A stretch of DNA of 60,021 nt from Verrucomicrobiota bacterium (GTDB taxonomy: Bacteria; Verrucomicrobiota; Verrucomicrobiia; Opitutales; Opitutaceae). The number at the start of each line of letters is the position of its first letter. The first letter of the stretch is position 1. Location: assembly GCA_963205455.1 (NCBI GenBank), contig CAUJJL010000097.1:1-60021 (forward strand). The letters are read 5' to 3'. Below are positions 1 to 8,332 of this stretch, in pieces. The position numbers and the translations under genes are program-made. Under the pieces are notes generated by a model. That model was not told where the DNA came from. It saw only the letters and a program-made list of their open reading frames with translations, and did not search any database.

Positions 1-806
1 AGAATTCGTTTCCAGAGGTAATCCGTCTTCAGCCCGTCGGGGATGGGCGGATTGCCCGCGCCATCGTTCCAGCCCTGGTCGAACGGCAGAAACCACGAGT
101 CCTTGGCCATGCCTTTCGCGCCCTTGAGATGCGTGCACATCGCCATGCGCGCATCGTCCACCGCGAAATGCACGACGCAGCGGCCAAAGGCGAAGAGCGT
201 CTCGCGCGGATCGCGGTCGCGCTTGTATTGCTCGATGGCGTCCTCGACCGTCTGCTTGGTCAGGCTGTTCTTCAGCTCGAAGGTCATCACCGGCAGGCCG
301 TTGATGAACGCGCACAAGTCCAGCGCCCGTTTGGTTTCCTCGCGGCTGTAGTGGAGCTGCCGGGTGATGCTGAAGCGGTTCTGCGCGTGGCGCTCCACCG
401 CTTTTTTGTTCTCCGGCGATGGAATGCCGTAGAACAGGTCGAAGCTCAGTGCGCCGTGCTTGATGCCATTGCGCAACACATCAATCGTGCCGCGCCGCGA
501 AATCTCGCCTTGCAACCGCGCCAGAAACTTCTGGCGGGCGATGGCCTTCTTGTCCTTGTAATTGCCGATGCCGAGCTTTGCCATCTCATCCGGTTGCGTG
601 GCCTTGAGAAAGGCGAAGAGCTGCTCCACATCCACGGCGAACTCGCGGTCATAGCTCTCCGCGCGGCCGGCGAACCAGCCATTGCCGCCCAGGAGCGGCG
701 CACTCACCGTCAGTTGGCCGGATTCAGCCGTGGCAAATCCATCCATGCCGGTCATGTTCCGCATGATCAGCGTTTCGAGGCCTTTTTCGGAGGTGTCGGT
801 TTTCAT
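1..806 (-). CDS. hsdR: Type I restriction enzyme R subunit HsdR, N-terminal part (cut by window edge)
   Basis: The minus-strand frame is open from ATG at 806 to the window edge, giving 268 residues of the N-terminal nuclease region of HsdR, the ATP-dependent translocase and endonuclease subunit of a type I restriction complex. The stretch INGLPVMTFELKN (about residue 165) is the typical HsdR nuclease core with the E-x-K pair. It is followed by QTVEDAIEQYKRDRDP, also characteristic of the family. The helicase motor domains lie outside the window. It is the last gene seen in an hsdM-fic-hsdS-AlbA_2-hsdR string on the minus strand, 164 bp after the AlbA_2 gene. The start at MKTDTSEKGLETLI matches the usual HsdR N-terminus. 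What I cannot see is whether the rest of the gene is intact. Confidence 0.9.
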   Translation of the reverse strand, partial: MKTDTSEKGLETLIMRNMTGMDGFATAESGQLTVSAPLLGGNGWFAGRAESYDREFAVDVEQLFAFLKATQPDEMAKLGIGNYKDKKAIARQKFLARLQGEISRRGTIDVLRNGIKHGALSFDLFYGIPSPENKKAVERHAQNRFSITRQLHYSREETKRALDLCAFINGLPVMTFELKNSLTKQTVEDAIEQYKRDRDPRETLFAFGRCVVHFAVDDARMAMCTHLKGAKGMAKDSWFLPFDQGWNDGAGNPPIPDGLKTDYLWKRI

Positions 807-970
807 TTTCGACCCCGCTTCAGTGGCAACCTTTGGTCACAGGCTATGTTTAACGCTTTCCAGTCCTCAAAACCAAACCAAAGCGAAAACCATTGAAAAT
901 CTGGCGATTGCGCATCGCTGTTTCGGGTTTTGCTTGGTTTCATTATGTGTTTGCTTTGTTAAACGACAGG

Positions 971-2428
971 TCACGCCCAGACCGGCACGTATACGGCAAA
1001 TTTCCGCGACTTGTTGGCGGGGTCGGTGGGTTTGACAAGCTTCTGATCCACGGCTTCCTGAATCAGCACGGAAATCATGGACCGCTGCTTCTCCGGCATC
1101 TTCAATCGCTCCCGCAGGCTGGTGTTCGTCATTGCGCTGCCCGAGTAATATTTCAACACCGCGTGCTGATAGCAGGCTTCCAACCGCTCCTGCGCCGACA
1201 TTTTGGCGAACGTCCTCGGTGCGTGCAGGGTGACCTTGAAGTAGTTTGGCCCAGCGGTGAACTCAATCGGTGGTAACCCGTAAAGCTCGATTTGCAGGCC
1301 TGCTTTCAACAGCCCCGAGCCGCGCTCCTCGCAAATCTTGTAACGCCGGAATGCCCTCGCCAGTTGCTCGTTTCGCGATTCCGGCTGCGTGCCGATGATC
1401 CGGTCCAGCCGCTTGGATGGCAGGAGACCGCCCGGATTCGACACCTCAATCCGATCGTCGAAGATTTCGACCAGCGGACCCGCGCCCGCAATGGAAAAAT
1501 CCTGGTGAATCAAAGCGTTGGCGATGATTTCACGAAGGGCGATTTCTGGGTAAACAGTTTGCTTCACCCGAAGTGCCTTCTCAATGACTTCGCTCTGCGG
1601 CAGCAGCGCCATGATGAACTCGATCAAGCCTTGGAAACTGATGGCGTAGCCCTTGCGGCCTTCCCGCTCCTGCTTTGTCTGTGATTTGTTCAGCCCGTCA
1701 TAGACCACCACCCGCACCGCTTTGCGGCTGAGATCCGGGAAGTCCGCCAGTTTCTGTGCCACCGCGATCCCACCGAGGTTTGTCACATACCCGCCGCCCG
1801 CCGGTTCGCGGACGATGAACCGCTCATCTGCCATCCACGCCAGCAAATCCTCCGACGTGGTGGGCATGGGGCGTTCCAGCATCCCGAAAACCGGCTCGAC
1901 GTTGAGTTTGGCTGTAAATTCGGCGTCCTGCAGCAACACCGAAGCGCGCAGTTCCTCCCAACGTGGCGTGCGGCTGTTTAACATCAGCGTGCCAATCTCC
2001 TGCCTCGATCCCTTGCGCGTCGTGCCGCCCGAGCGAATGAAAGCCTCCTCCAGCCCTTTGCCCCGCAGATGCACCGGCTTTACCGCGGACTCCGGCACAT
2101 GCACGAACAACAGCCGGGCGGATTCGTAATCCTCGACGGCGTGATCCAGCGCCAGAGGCGGCTCAAGAGCGGAGCGCCCGAGATTGGCCAGTTGGTTCAC
2201 GGTGGTCTCGACTTTGTTCGCGTCCACTCCCGCCGGGGTGCCGGTGTTATCCACCCCGAAAACCAGATAGCCGCCACCGGGCTGGTTGGAGAGCGCCGAC
2301 AGGTGTTCCGTCAGCCGTTTCTTGTCCGGCGACAGGGCCGCCTTCCAATCCAGCTCGTTCAATTCGTGCTTCGGCGGCTCCAGGCTCGCCCTCAGCAACT
2401 CCAAGGCTTTGGCCATCCAGGTTTTCAT
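971..2428 (-). CDS. AlbA_2 / Schlafen-type putative DNA-binding protein with C-terminal ATPase-like domain
   Basis: A 485-residue soluble protein. Residues about 15-130 resemble the AlbA_2 (divergent AAA_4, Schlafen-like) domain, with LDWKAALS near the start and GGGYLVFGVDNTGTPAGV. Residues about 290-400 resemble the HATPase_c_4 domain of RecG-related regulators, with IALREIIANALIHQDFS, a DDRIEVSNPGGL motif and EERGSGL. Proteins of this architecture are frequent cargo inside type I restriction operons. Their role there is unsettled: transcriptional control, RNA cleavage or an accessory defence function have been proposed for relatives. The gene sits between hsdS (112 bp gap) and hsdR (164 bp gap). 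A GTG at 2443 would add five residues; I prefer the ATG giving MKTWMAKALELL. Family assignment is fairly sure, function is not. Confidence 0.8.
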   Translation of the reverse strand: MKTWMAKALELLRASLEPPKHELNELDWKAALSPDKKRLTEHLSALSNQPGGGYLVFGVDNTGTPAGVDANKVETTVNQLANLGRSALEPPLALDHAVEDYESARLLFVHVPESAVKPVHLRGKGLEEAFIRSGGTTRKGSRQEIGTLMLNSRTPRWEELRASVLLQDAEFTAKLNVEPVFGMLERPMPTTSEDLLAWMADERFIVREPAGGGYVTNLGGIAVAQKLADFPDLSRKAVRVVVYDGLNKSQTKQEREGRKGYAISFQGLIEFIMALLPQSEVIEKALRVKQTVYPEIALREIIANALIHQDFSIAGAGPLVEIFDDRIEVSNPGGLLPSKRLDRIIGTQPESRNEQLARAFRRYKICEERGSGLLKAGLQIELYGLPPIEFTAGPNYFKVTLHAPRTFAKMSAQERLEACYQHAVLKYYSGSAMTNTSLRERLKMPEKQRSMISVLIQEAVDQKLVKPTDPANKSRKFAVYVPVWA

Positions 2429-2540
2429 ACGGACGTTTTCCACTCAAATAAGAATTGATTCAAACTCAATGAGTTGCGGCAGACACCAGTGAGCCGCTCA
2501 AATAAGATTCCCGGCTTCTTCGCGGTCGTTTGCCCCGCGT

Positions 2541-3974
2541 TCATCCCTCCACCTCCTCCAGTTCGGTTTCGTCCTCTGGCTCCTCGGCTTCGGGCGAGGC
2601 TGGCTCCGGGTCGGGCAACTTATCGGCGGCTTCGCGGACGTCCAGTTTGCCCGTCACCACGTCCGCCGTCAGCCGCGTCCGGTATTCCTGCATCAGGGTG
2701 ATCTCGCGCTCCGTCCGGGCGATGGCGGTGTCGAACGCGCCAGTCTCCGCTTCGATGCCCTTCGTGATTGTCTGCTGCTCTTCCAGAGGTGGGAACGGAA
2801 TGCCCTTCATCCCAATTCGTTCCACATTGAGGTTGCCTTGGGTATTTACGGGGGCATCGGCTAGAAGCTCTTGCTTCATGCAACGGAACACGAAGAAGAG
2901 GAAATCTCGGTCAAGACTCGAACGTGGAACAAAGCCGACAACAGAATCAGGGAAGCACGCTTCGAAGTCCAAGATAGCGACATCACCGATGTTAGCAGCA
3001 ATGGTCATGCAGAGTGTTCCCTTCGGAAACATTTTGCTCACTGCAAGGCCTCGGTCGTTGAGCGTTTGCTTGTATTCTGTGATGAACTTCTTCGCTCCCG
3101 CGACTGAGCCGGTTTGAATGAACGGGTATGGCCCGTCGTAGAGTGAAGGGTCGTTTCGAGGTCGGTGAGTAAACTTTCCGCGTAAAATCTTTGTGACCTG
3201 TTTAACTCGCCGCACCTCCCAATGCTTTGGGATGTCGCCGAGCCAGGGGATGCCGGAGGGCTTTTGGGGCAAGGTGGAAGGTTGAAGGAGGAAGGAAGAA
3301 TGTCCGTTTTCATCCTTCATCCTTCTGACTTCATCCTTTCCCGTCACGGCGCGGTGGATGATGGCCTGCTTCTGCTCGTGGAGCAGCCCAATGAGCTTCC
3401 GCTTCGCCCGGATGAACCCGTCAATCTTCCCGTTGGCGTGGTCGAGAAAGCGCACGATGGCGGCTTGCTCGTCGAGCGGCGGAATGAAGATTGGCAGCCG
3501 TCGAATTTCGCCTTCGTCCAAGTTTTGCCGCAGTCCAGAGCCGTAGCGGTAAATGGCTTTGGTCAGGTCGAACGTATTGAGAATTTGGTAGCCGTAGTCT
3601 GGCGTGACTGATCTGCGGGTCTCAAAGCAGAGGTAAGCCGATGAGATGACGCCGCGATTCCGTGACAGGCCGATACGCAGACTCGTGTGATCGTTCTGCA
3701 TGTCCGTCCCACGAATGATGATGTTGCCCTCGTTAACGATTTGGTAGGTCTCGTATGAATCGGGAACGAGGCCATGCTGCTTGTCGATGGGCTTCACCTT
3801 GATTCGGCCGTAACTCAGCGAGAGGACCGTCTTCTCCTTCATGCCGGTGTTCTTGACGCCCCGAGGCACGAACGCGGCATGGCCGGGTTTCAAATCCCAA
3901 TGCGCGGGAACTCTCCCGAGCCATTGTTGGCCCGACTCCTTGTATTTCGGATACGGTTTCACTCCGTCGATCAT
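2541..3974 (-). CDS. hsdS: Type I restriction specificity subunit HsdS
   Basis: A 477-residue DNA sequence-recognition subunit with the expected two target-recognition domains separated by conserved helices. The first half-protein starts YPKYKESGQQWLGRVPAHWD and ends in a helix around LDHANGKIDGFIRAKRKLIGLL. The second starts KPSGIPWLGDIPKHWEV and ends around TGAFDTAIARTEREITLMQEYRTRL, followed by an acidic, Glu-rich tail. The ATG overlaps the fic stop by 4 bp (ATGA), which fixes the start and implies translational coupling. The reading frame stays open for a further 120 codons upstream, but that is only the shadow of fic. The linker between the two halves contains an odd in-frame insert (see the repeat at 3270-3342). 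Confidence 0.92.
   Translation of the reverse strand: MIDGVKPYPKYKESGQQWLGRVPAHWDLKPGHAAFVPRGVKNTGMKEKTVLSLSYGRIKVKPIDKQHGLVPDSYETYQIVNEGNIIIRGTDMQNDHTSLRIGLSRNRGVISSAYLCFETRRSVTPDYGYQILNTFDLTKAIYRYGSGLRQNLDEGEIRRLPIFIPPLDEQAAIVRFLDHANGKIDGFIRAKRKLIGLLHEQKQAIIHRAVTGKDEVRRMKDENGHSSFLLQPSTLPQKPSGIPWLGDIPKHWEVRRVKQVTKILRGKFTHRPRNDPSLYDGPYPFIQTGSVAGAKKFITEYKQTLNDRGLAVSKMFPKGTLCMTIAANIGDVAILDFEACFPDSVVGFVPRSSLDRDFLFFVFRCMKQELLADAPVNTQGNLNVERIGMKGIPFPPLEEQQTITKGIEAETGAFDTAIARTEREITLMQEYRTRLTADVVTGKLDVREAADKLPDPEPASPEAEEPEDETELEEVEG
3270..3342. repeat. Repeat-like insert in the HsdS inter-domain linker
   Basis: On the plus strand this reads as tandem-like pyrimidine-rich units (CATCCTTCATCCTTCTGACTT) next to purine-rich GGAAGGTTGAAGGAGGAAGG. 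It encodes the linker residues RRMKDENGHSSFLLQPSTLP just before the second domain start KPSGIPWLGD. The codon content is unlike the flanks, and HsdS linkers are normally short and helical here. It looks like an intergenic repeat that entered the gene without breaking the frame. The boundaries are approximate. Confidence 0.45.
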
Positions 3975-5170
3975 GGCTGATGGTCCTTCGGGGTGTCCGG
4001 CGCATTGTCGCTGAAGATGGCGATGTAGGGGGCGTAGCGGAAGACGCGGTTGCGTTTGTAGCCGGTGGATTCTTGCAGGATGCCGAGGGTGCAGAGCTGG
4101 GCGACGACGGCATTCGCAGCATTGTAGGTGCTGCCGGTGAGTTTTTGGGCGTCGGCCACGGTGAGCAGGGGATGCTGAAAAAGCTGCTCCAAAACGCGGT
4201 GCCCCGCCGCGGCGGCCCGGCCCATCCGGGCGGTGACGGCGGCGCGGTGTTCCTCGCGCATGAGGAGGATGCGCCGGGCCGTCTCGGCGGCCTCCACGCT
4301 GACGCTGGCGACACCACGGAGAAAAAAGGCCAGCCAACCTTCCCAGTCGCCGTGATCGCGGGTGGCTTGCAGGCGCTCGTAATACTCGGAGCGGTGTTTT
4401 TTGAAGAAGTGCGAAAGGTAGAGGACGGGCTTGGCGAGGATTTGGCGCTGGCAGAGGAGGAAGGTGATGAGCAGGCGGCCCACGCGGCCATTGCCGTCGA
4501 GAAACGGGTGGATGGTTTCAAACTGGGCGTGGGCCAGCCCGATTTGGATGAGCGGGGGCAAGTTGCACTCCGAGTGGAGAAAAGTTTCCCATGCGCTCAG
4601 CGCCCCGGGGACTTCGTGCGGCGGTGGCGGGACGAAGGTGGCTTCATTGAGCGTGCATCCGCCGGGGCCGATCCAGTTTTGCGACGTTCGGATGTCGCCG
4701 GGCGTGAGCTGTGCCCCGCGGACGCCCTTCAAAAGCCGTTCATGGATTTCTTTGATCAAGCGAACGGAGACGGGAAGCTCGTGCAGGCGAGTCAGGCCGT
4801 GGTTCATCGCGGTGACATAGTTCACCACTTCATCCACATCCTTGGGAGTCCCGGGTGAGAGGATGTTTGCCTCGGCGGAGAGGAGGTCTTGCAGGGAGCT
4901 TTGAGTGCCTTCGATCTGGCTGGAAAGGACGGCTTCCTTTCGCACATACATGAAGACAAAGAGGTCAGGGTGTGGAAGAATCTGGATGGAGCCATCGAGC
5001 CGGCCCAAGGCGCTGTCTGCGTTGGACAGTAATCCAAGCAACAAGGCATCCAGCTGCACCGGTGGTGATGGTGGGAGCGGAGCCGGAATGAACGCACGAT
5101 AACCCGTCGGCTGGCTGATAGCACGGCCCGCGCGGAAGCGGAAATCGGCATCGGAGGCTGGTGCATTCAT
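3971..5170 (-). CDS. Fic family protein (class II self-inhibited AMP-transferase type)
   Basis: A 399-residue protein with a full Fic core motif HPFLDGNGRVGR at about residues 221-232 (catalytic His221), so AMPylation or related nucleotidyl transfer is expected. An inhibitory motif of the (S/T)xxxE(G/N) type, SSQIEG, lies N-terminal at about 83-88, which is the class II arrangement. The C-terminus (about 330-399, with LTVADAQKLTGSTYNAAN) looks like a winged helix-turn-helix, suggesting DNA binding and autoregulation. It sits between hsdM and hsdS on the same strand. Its stop overlaps the hsdS start, so it is co-translated with the specificity subunit. A regulatory or host-protective role within the restriction cluster is inferred, not shown. 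Confidence 0.9.
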   Translation of the reverse strand: MNAPASDADFRFRAGRAISQPTGYRAFIPAPLPPSPPVQLDALLLGLLSNADSALGRLDGSIQILPHPDLFVFMYVRKEAVLSSQIEGTQSSLQDLLSAEANILSPGTPKDVDEVVNYVTAMNHGLTRLHELPVSVRLIKEIHERLLKGVRGAQLTPGDIRTSQNWIGPGGCTLNEATFVPPPPHEVPGALSAWETFLHSECNLPPLIQIGLAHAQFETIHPFLDGNGRVGRLLITFLLCQRQILAKPVLYLSHFFKKHRSEYYERLQATRDHGDWEGWLAFFLRGVASVSVEAAETARRILLMREEHRAAVTARMGRAAAAGHRVLEQLFQHPLLTVADAQKLTGSTYNAANAVVAQLCTLGILQESTGYKRNRVFRYAPYIAIFSDNAPDTPKDHQP

Positions 5171-5231
5171 ATCTCAGTATAAGTAAGCATGGAGCACAAT
5201 TGGTGTCCATATATTCTCCTGGCTGAGATAT
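5169..5231. promoter_or_regulatory. Inverted-repeat region upstream of fic, candidate operator
   Basis: The 108-bp gap between hsdM and fic holds a perfect 9-bp inverted repeat: ATATCTCAG at 5169-5177, touching the fic start codon, and CTGAGATAT at 5223-5231. The spacer contains further AT-rich half-palindromes (CCATATAT, TATGG). It is the only AT-rich stretch in a GC-rich operon. An autoregulatory site for the winged-helix tail of the Fic protein would explain it; no binding evidence exists. Confidence 0.4.
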
Positions 5232-5278
5232 GGATGAATTGATGCCCCATATTTAGCCTGCCGATGGTATGGAGGCGT

Positions 5279-7627
5279 TCATGGCAGCACCCCCTTCGTG
5301 ATCTCGCTGAGCAGGCCCTCGGTTTCCTGCTGCAGTTTGAGGATGTCGGCGCTGATTTCGGCCAGGGTGCGGAGCTTGGGCGGTTCGTAGAAGTGGCGGG
5401 TGAAGCTGATTTCGTAGCCGATCTTGGTGTCGGCTTCGACGAGCCAGGCATCCGCCGTGTAGGGCAGGACTTCGCGGCGGATGAAGGCTTCGATTCCGCC
5501 TTCCTCCAGGAGCGGGATTTGTTCGAAATCGCGGAGGTCGGGGTCGGGTTCAAACTCGACGATGCGTCGAGTACCCTCACCTTCGGCCCCTCTCCCAGGG
5601 GTAGAGGGGAGTTCGAACAGGCCGTGCAGCGGGTCGGGCTTCACCTTACCGGGCTTGTGGTCTTTCTTGATGACGGGCGGGGCGGATTCGTCGCGCCAGC
5701 TCACGGCGGCGATGATTTGCTTGAGGTCGGCGGTGCCGGGCTTGAGGCCGAGCTTCTTCAGGGCGGCGTCCAGCTTTTCGAGGAAGACGTTGTGGTCCGG
5801 ATAGAGGTCGCCGCCCAGCACGTCGCGGAGTTTTGTGGCGGTCTCGACGAGCGAGGCGTCGCGCTGCCAGGTGTCGGCATCGAGCAGTTTCTTTCTCTTC
5901 TTGTCGGGCAGGCCGGACTTGCCGCCACCGGTTTCGCCCTCGCCTTCGTCATCGTCGCCTTTGCTCCAGTCTTCGAGGAGCTGTTCCAGGTCCTGGCGCA
6001 CGGAGGCGAAGTCTTGAAAGAGGGCGTCGCCGAGTTCGTCGTGCAGCCTGGCGCGGATGTCTTCGTCGCCGCTGGCGTAGCGCAGGGTGTCGATGCGTGA
6101 GCGGGTGAGCTGGCTGTGGAGGCGCAGCGGGCGCTCGACCTTCACCTTCCAGTAGCCGAAGGCGGCGTTGGGGAAGATTTTGGACTGCGGCGTTTCCTCG
6201 AAGGCGAGGAAAGTGTCGCAGATGCGCTGGATGTCCTCCGGGGCGAGTTCGCAGTTTTTCTTGCCCATGTTTTTGCGCAGAGGACGGAACCACTGCGTAG
6301 CGTCGATGAGCTGAACCTTGCCCCGGCGGTGTTCGGGTTTGCGATTGGAGAGCACCCAGACGTAGGTGGCGATGCCGGTGTTGTAGAAAAGGTTCAGCGG
6401 CAGGGCGACAATGGCCTCCAGCCAGTCGCTCTCGATGATCCAGCGGCGGATGTTGCTCTCGCCCTGGCCGGCGTCGCCGGTGAATAGGGACGAGCCGTTG
6501 TGGACCTCGGCGATGCGGCTGCCGAGGGGCGTGTCGTGCTTCATCTTCGCCAGCATGTTGGCGAGGAAGAGCATCTGGCCGTCGCTGCTGCGGGTGAGGA
6601 GGGAATACTCGGGGTCGTCGGCATGCGAGATGACAAAACGCGGGTCTTTGATCGCGCCCTTGCCGCCCATGCGTTCGAGGTCGGCCTTCCAGCTCTTGCC
6701 GTATGGCGGATTGGCGAGCATGAAGTCAAACTCGCGGCCGCGGAAGGCGTCGTTGGACAGGGTGCTGTGCTCCGAGCCGCCGACGATGTTGTCCGCCGCG
6801 TCGCCGTCGCCCTTCAGCAGCAAGTCGGCCTTGCAGATGGCGTAGGTCTCGTCGCTGATTTCCTGGCCGTAGAGGTGGGTGGCGATCTGTTTGCCGCGCG
6901 CCTTGGCGATCTGCTGGAGGGTTTCCTCGGCCACGGTGAGCATGCCTCCCGTGCCGCAGGCGCAGTCGTAGAGGAGATACGTACCGCTCTCGATGCGGTC
7001 GGCCACGGGCAGGAACATGAGGTTGGCCATGAGCCGGACGGCGTCGCGGGGCGTCCAGTGTTCACCGGCTTCCTCGTTGTTATCCTCGTTGAAGCGGCGA
7101 ACGAGTTCCTCGAACACCGTGCCCATGCTGTGGTTGTCGAGCGCGGGCAGGTCTCCGACGGGGTGAGGGCTGAGATTGATGTCCTTGTCGAGAAACTTCT
7201 CGATAAGCATGCCGAGGGCGTCGGCCTTGGAAAGCTTGGGGATCTGATGGCGGAAGGCGAAGTTGTTGAGGATGTCCTGCACATTGGGCGAGAAGCCGTC
7301 GAGGTAGGCCTCGAAGTCGTCCTTGAGTTTCTGCTGGGTGGCGCGGGATTTGAGGTCGCGCAGCAGAAAGGGCGAGGTGTTGTAGAACGCCTGACGGGAG
7401 GCGGCGCGGAGGGCGTCGTCCTGGTTGGTGACGCCTTCCCTGTCGAGGGCGGCCTTCATCTCCAGCACGGCGGCCTTGGTCGGCTCGAGCACCGCATCGA
7501 GACGGCGCAGGACGGTCATCGGCAGGATGACATCGCGGTACTTGCCGCGCACGTAAACGTCGCGGAGGATATCATCGGCGATGTTCCAGATGAAATTGGT
7601 GAGCCAGTTGAGTTGGGCTTGGTCCAT
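5279..7627 (-). CDS. hsdM: Type I restriction modification methyltransferase subunit HsdM
   Basis: A 782-residue N6-adenine methyltransferase subunit. The N-terminal HsdM_N helical domain (WLTNFIWNIADDILRD onward) is followed by the SAM-binding motif DCACGTGG at about 221-228 and the catalytic NPPY at about 306-309. A further conserved block is ATYVWVLSNRKPEHRRGKVQ. The protein is longer than classic EcoKI HsdM (about 530 aa) because of a C-terminal extension with an acidic linker (KGDDDEGEGETGGGKSG). It is the first gene of the minus-strand restriction operon, with a 284-bp upstream gap that should contain the operon promoter. An in-frame repeat-like insert is present near residue 675 (see 5570-5611). 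Confidence 0.94.
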   Translation of the reverse strand: MDQAQLNWLTNFIWNIADDILRDVYVRGKYRDVILPMTVLRRLDAVLEPTKAAVLEMKAALDREGVTNQDDALRAASRQAFYNTSPFLLRDLKSRATQQKLKDDFEAYLDGFSPNVQDILNNFAFRHQIPKLSKADALGMLIEKFLDKDINLSPHPVGDLPALDNHSMGTVFEELVRRFNEDNNEEAGEHWTPRDAVRLMANLMFLPVADRIESGTYLLYDCACGTGGMLTVAEETLQQIAKARGKQIATHLYGQEISDETYAICKADLLLKGDGDAADNIVGGSEHSTLSNDAFRGREFDFMLANPPYGKSWKADLERMGGKGAIKDPRFVISHADDPEYSLLTRSSDGQMLFLANMLAKMKHDTPLGSRIAEVHNGSSLFTGDAGQGESNIRRWIIESDWLEAIVALPLNLFYNTGIATYVWVLSNRKPEHRRGKVQLIDATQWFRPLRKNMGKKNCELAPEDIQRICDTFLAFEETPQSKIFPNAAFGYWKVKVERPLRLHSQLTRSRIDTLRYASGDEDIRARLHDELGDALFQDFASVRQDLEQLLEDWSKGDDDEGEGETGGGKSGLPDKKRKKLLDADTWQRDASLVETATKLRDVLGGDLYPDHNVFLEKLDAALKKLGLKPGTADLKQIIAAVSWRDESAPPVIKKDHKPGKVKPDPLHGLFELPSTPGRGAEGEGTRRIVEFEPDPDLRDFEQIPLLEEGGIEAFIRREVLPYTADAWLVEADTKIGYEISFTRHFYEPPKLRTLAEISADILKLQQETEGLLSEITKGVLP
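5570..5611. repeat. Palindromic repeat-like insert inside hsdM
   Basis: CCCCTCT at 5587-5593 and AGAGGGG at 5603-5609 form a perfect 7-bp stem, within a stretch of the CTCTCCCAGGGG...GAGGGGA type normally seen between genes. It encodes residues PSTPGRGAEGEGTRR, which interrupt an otherwise familiar HsdM stretch (LHGLFEL ... RIVEFEPDPDLRDFEQIPL). The frame is kept. This looks like a REP-type element captured by the coding sequence. Confidence 0.5.
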
Positions 7628-7863
7628 GGAGGCAGGGCGAGATCAGAATATCAGAGAGAGCGGGTGCTGCTTGTGCGAGTGAGCACGCACCGGCAAAGCT
7701 GGACATAGTTTTTTCGGAACACGGCATATGCACCGAATTGCTCGCCGCACGGCAAGCCCATCTCGCGCCCCTGGGCTTGGTGCGTCGGCGTGCAGGGGCG
7801 ACAAAGCCAGGCGAAAGCAAGCGAACGGCCGACCTCGCCGGAATGGCCTACCCCAAGCGGGAG

Positions 7864-7883
7864 GGTCACGCTTCGTCGTGACC
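7864..7883. repeat. Small hairpin in the gap upstream of hsdM
   Basis: GGTCACG at 7864-7870 pairs perfectly with CGTGACC at 7877-7883 across a 6-nt loop. It lies in the 284-bp gap between hsdM and the Dabb gene. It could be a terminator for the Dabb transcript or a REP-like unit; no T-run follows. The rest of the gap shows no recognisable gene. Confidence 0.35.
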
Positions 7884-7911
7884 GGTTTGGTATCAAATGC
7901 CTCCCTGCTGC

Positions 7912-8211
7912 CTACTGCGCGTCGTAGATCTGCACTTTTGACCAATAGGTCTTGAACGCAGCAATGAACTTCTCGTGGATCGGATCCACCTGGTAGGCGT
8001 CGTGCGCGGCCACGTCTTTGCAGATCACCGTAAGCGCGACGGCGTACGAACGATCAATGACCGGACGAGGCGTCGTGGCGGCTGGAGTGCCCACGTAGAC
8101 GGCCGAGACAGAAGGAATCGTACCCAGCGACTCAACGCCCCTGCGAAAATCGGCGCGCTCCGCGTCGGTCAGTTCAGGTTTGAGCCAAAAATAGACGGTA
8201 TGAACGAGCAT
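7912..8211 (-). CDS. Dabb (stress-responsive A/B barrel) domain protein
   Basis: A 99-residue single-domain protein. It opens MLVHTVYFWLKPELTDAE and contains PVIDRSYAVALTVICKD and a final HEKFIAAFKTYWSKVQIYDAQ, the order expected of the ferredoxin-like dimeric alpha-beta barrel (Dabb) family. Homologues are small cytoplasmic proteins of uncertain function, some of them enzymes in sugar or aromatic degradation. The gene is alone between the restriction operon and the phosphate transporter genes, on the same strand as both. Confidence 0.8.
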   Translation of the reverse strand: MLVHTVYFWLKPELTDAERADFRRGVESLGTIPSVSAVYVGTPAATTPRPVIDRSYAVALTVICKDVAAHDAYQVDPIHEKFIAAFKTYWSKVQIYDAQ

Positions 8212-8332
8212 GGATAAAAAGGTTTCAGTTCAACCGGATCGAAACTCCCAGAAAACTCGACCTCAAAAACTATCCACCGTCGTAAAACGCCGGATTTTTT
8301 CTTATCTCCCCTCTGGAAGCGGATTGGGCCCA

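Noticed and set aside
129..896. Plus-strand 255-codon open frame opposite hsdR
   Set aside because: It is the antisense shadow of a clear HsdR N-terminus and has no domain-like sequence.
4029..4040. GGGCGTAGCGG, a match to the CGTAGC core inside fic
   Set aside because: No TGAG half-sites at the required offsets; it lies in coding sequence and is expected by chance. The same holds for GGCGTAGC-like strings near 1645 and 6075.
3975..4337. N-terminal extension of HsdS by about 120 codons
   Set aside because: It is Arg/Pro/His-rich shadow sequence of the fic gene. The MIDGVKPYPKYKESG start and the ATGA overlap mark the true HsdS start.
6500..7708. Plus-strand 402-codon open frame opposite hsdM
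   Set aside because: Shadow of a GC-rich gene with intact methyltransferase motifs on the other strand.
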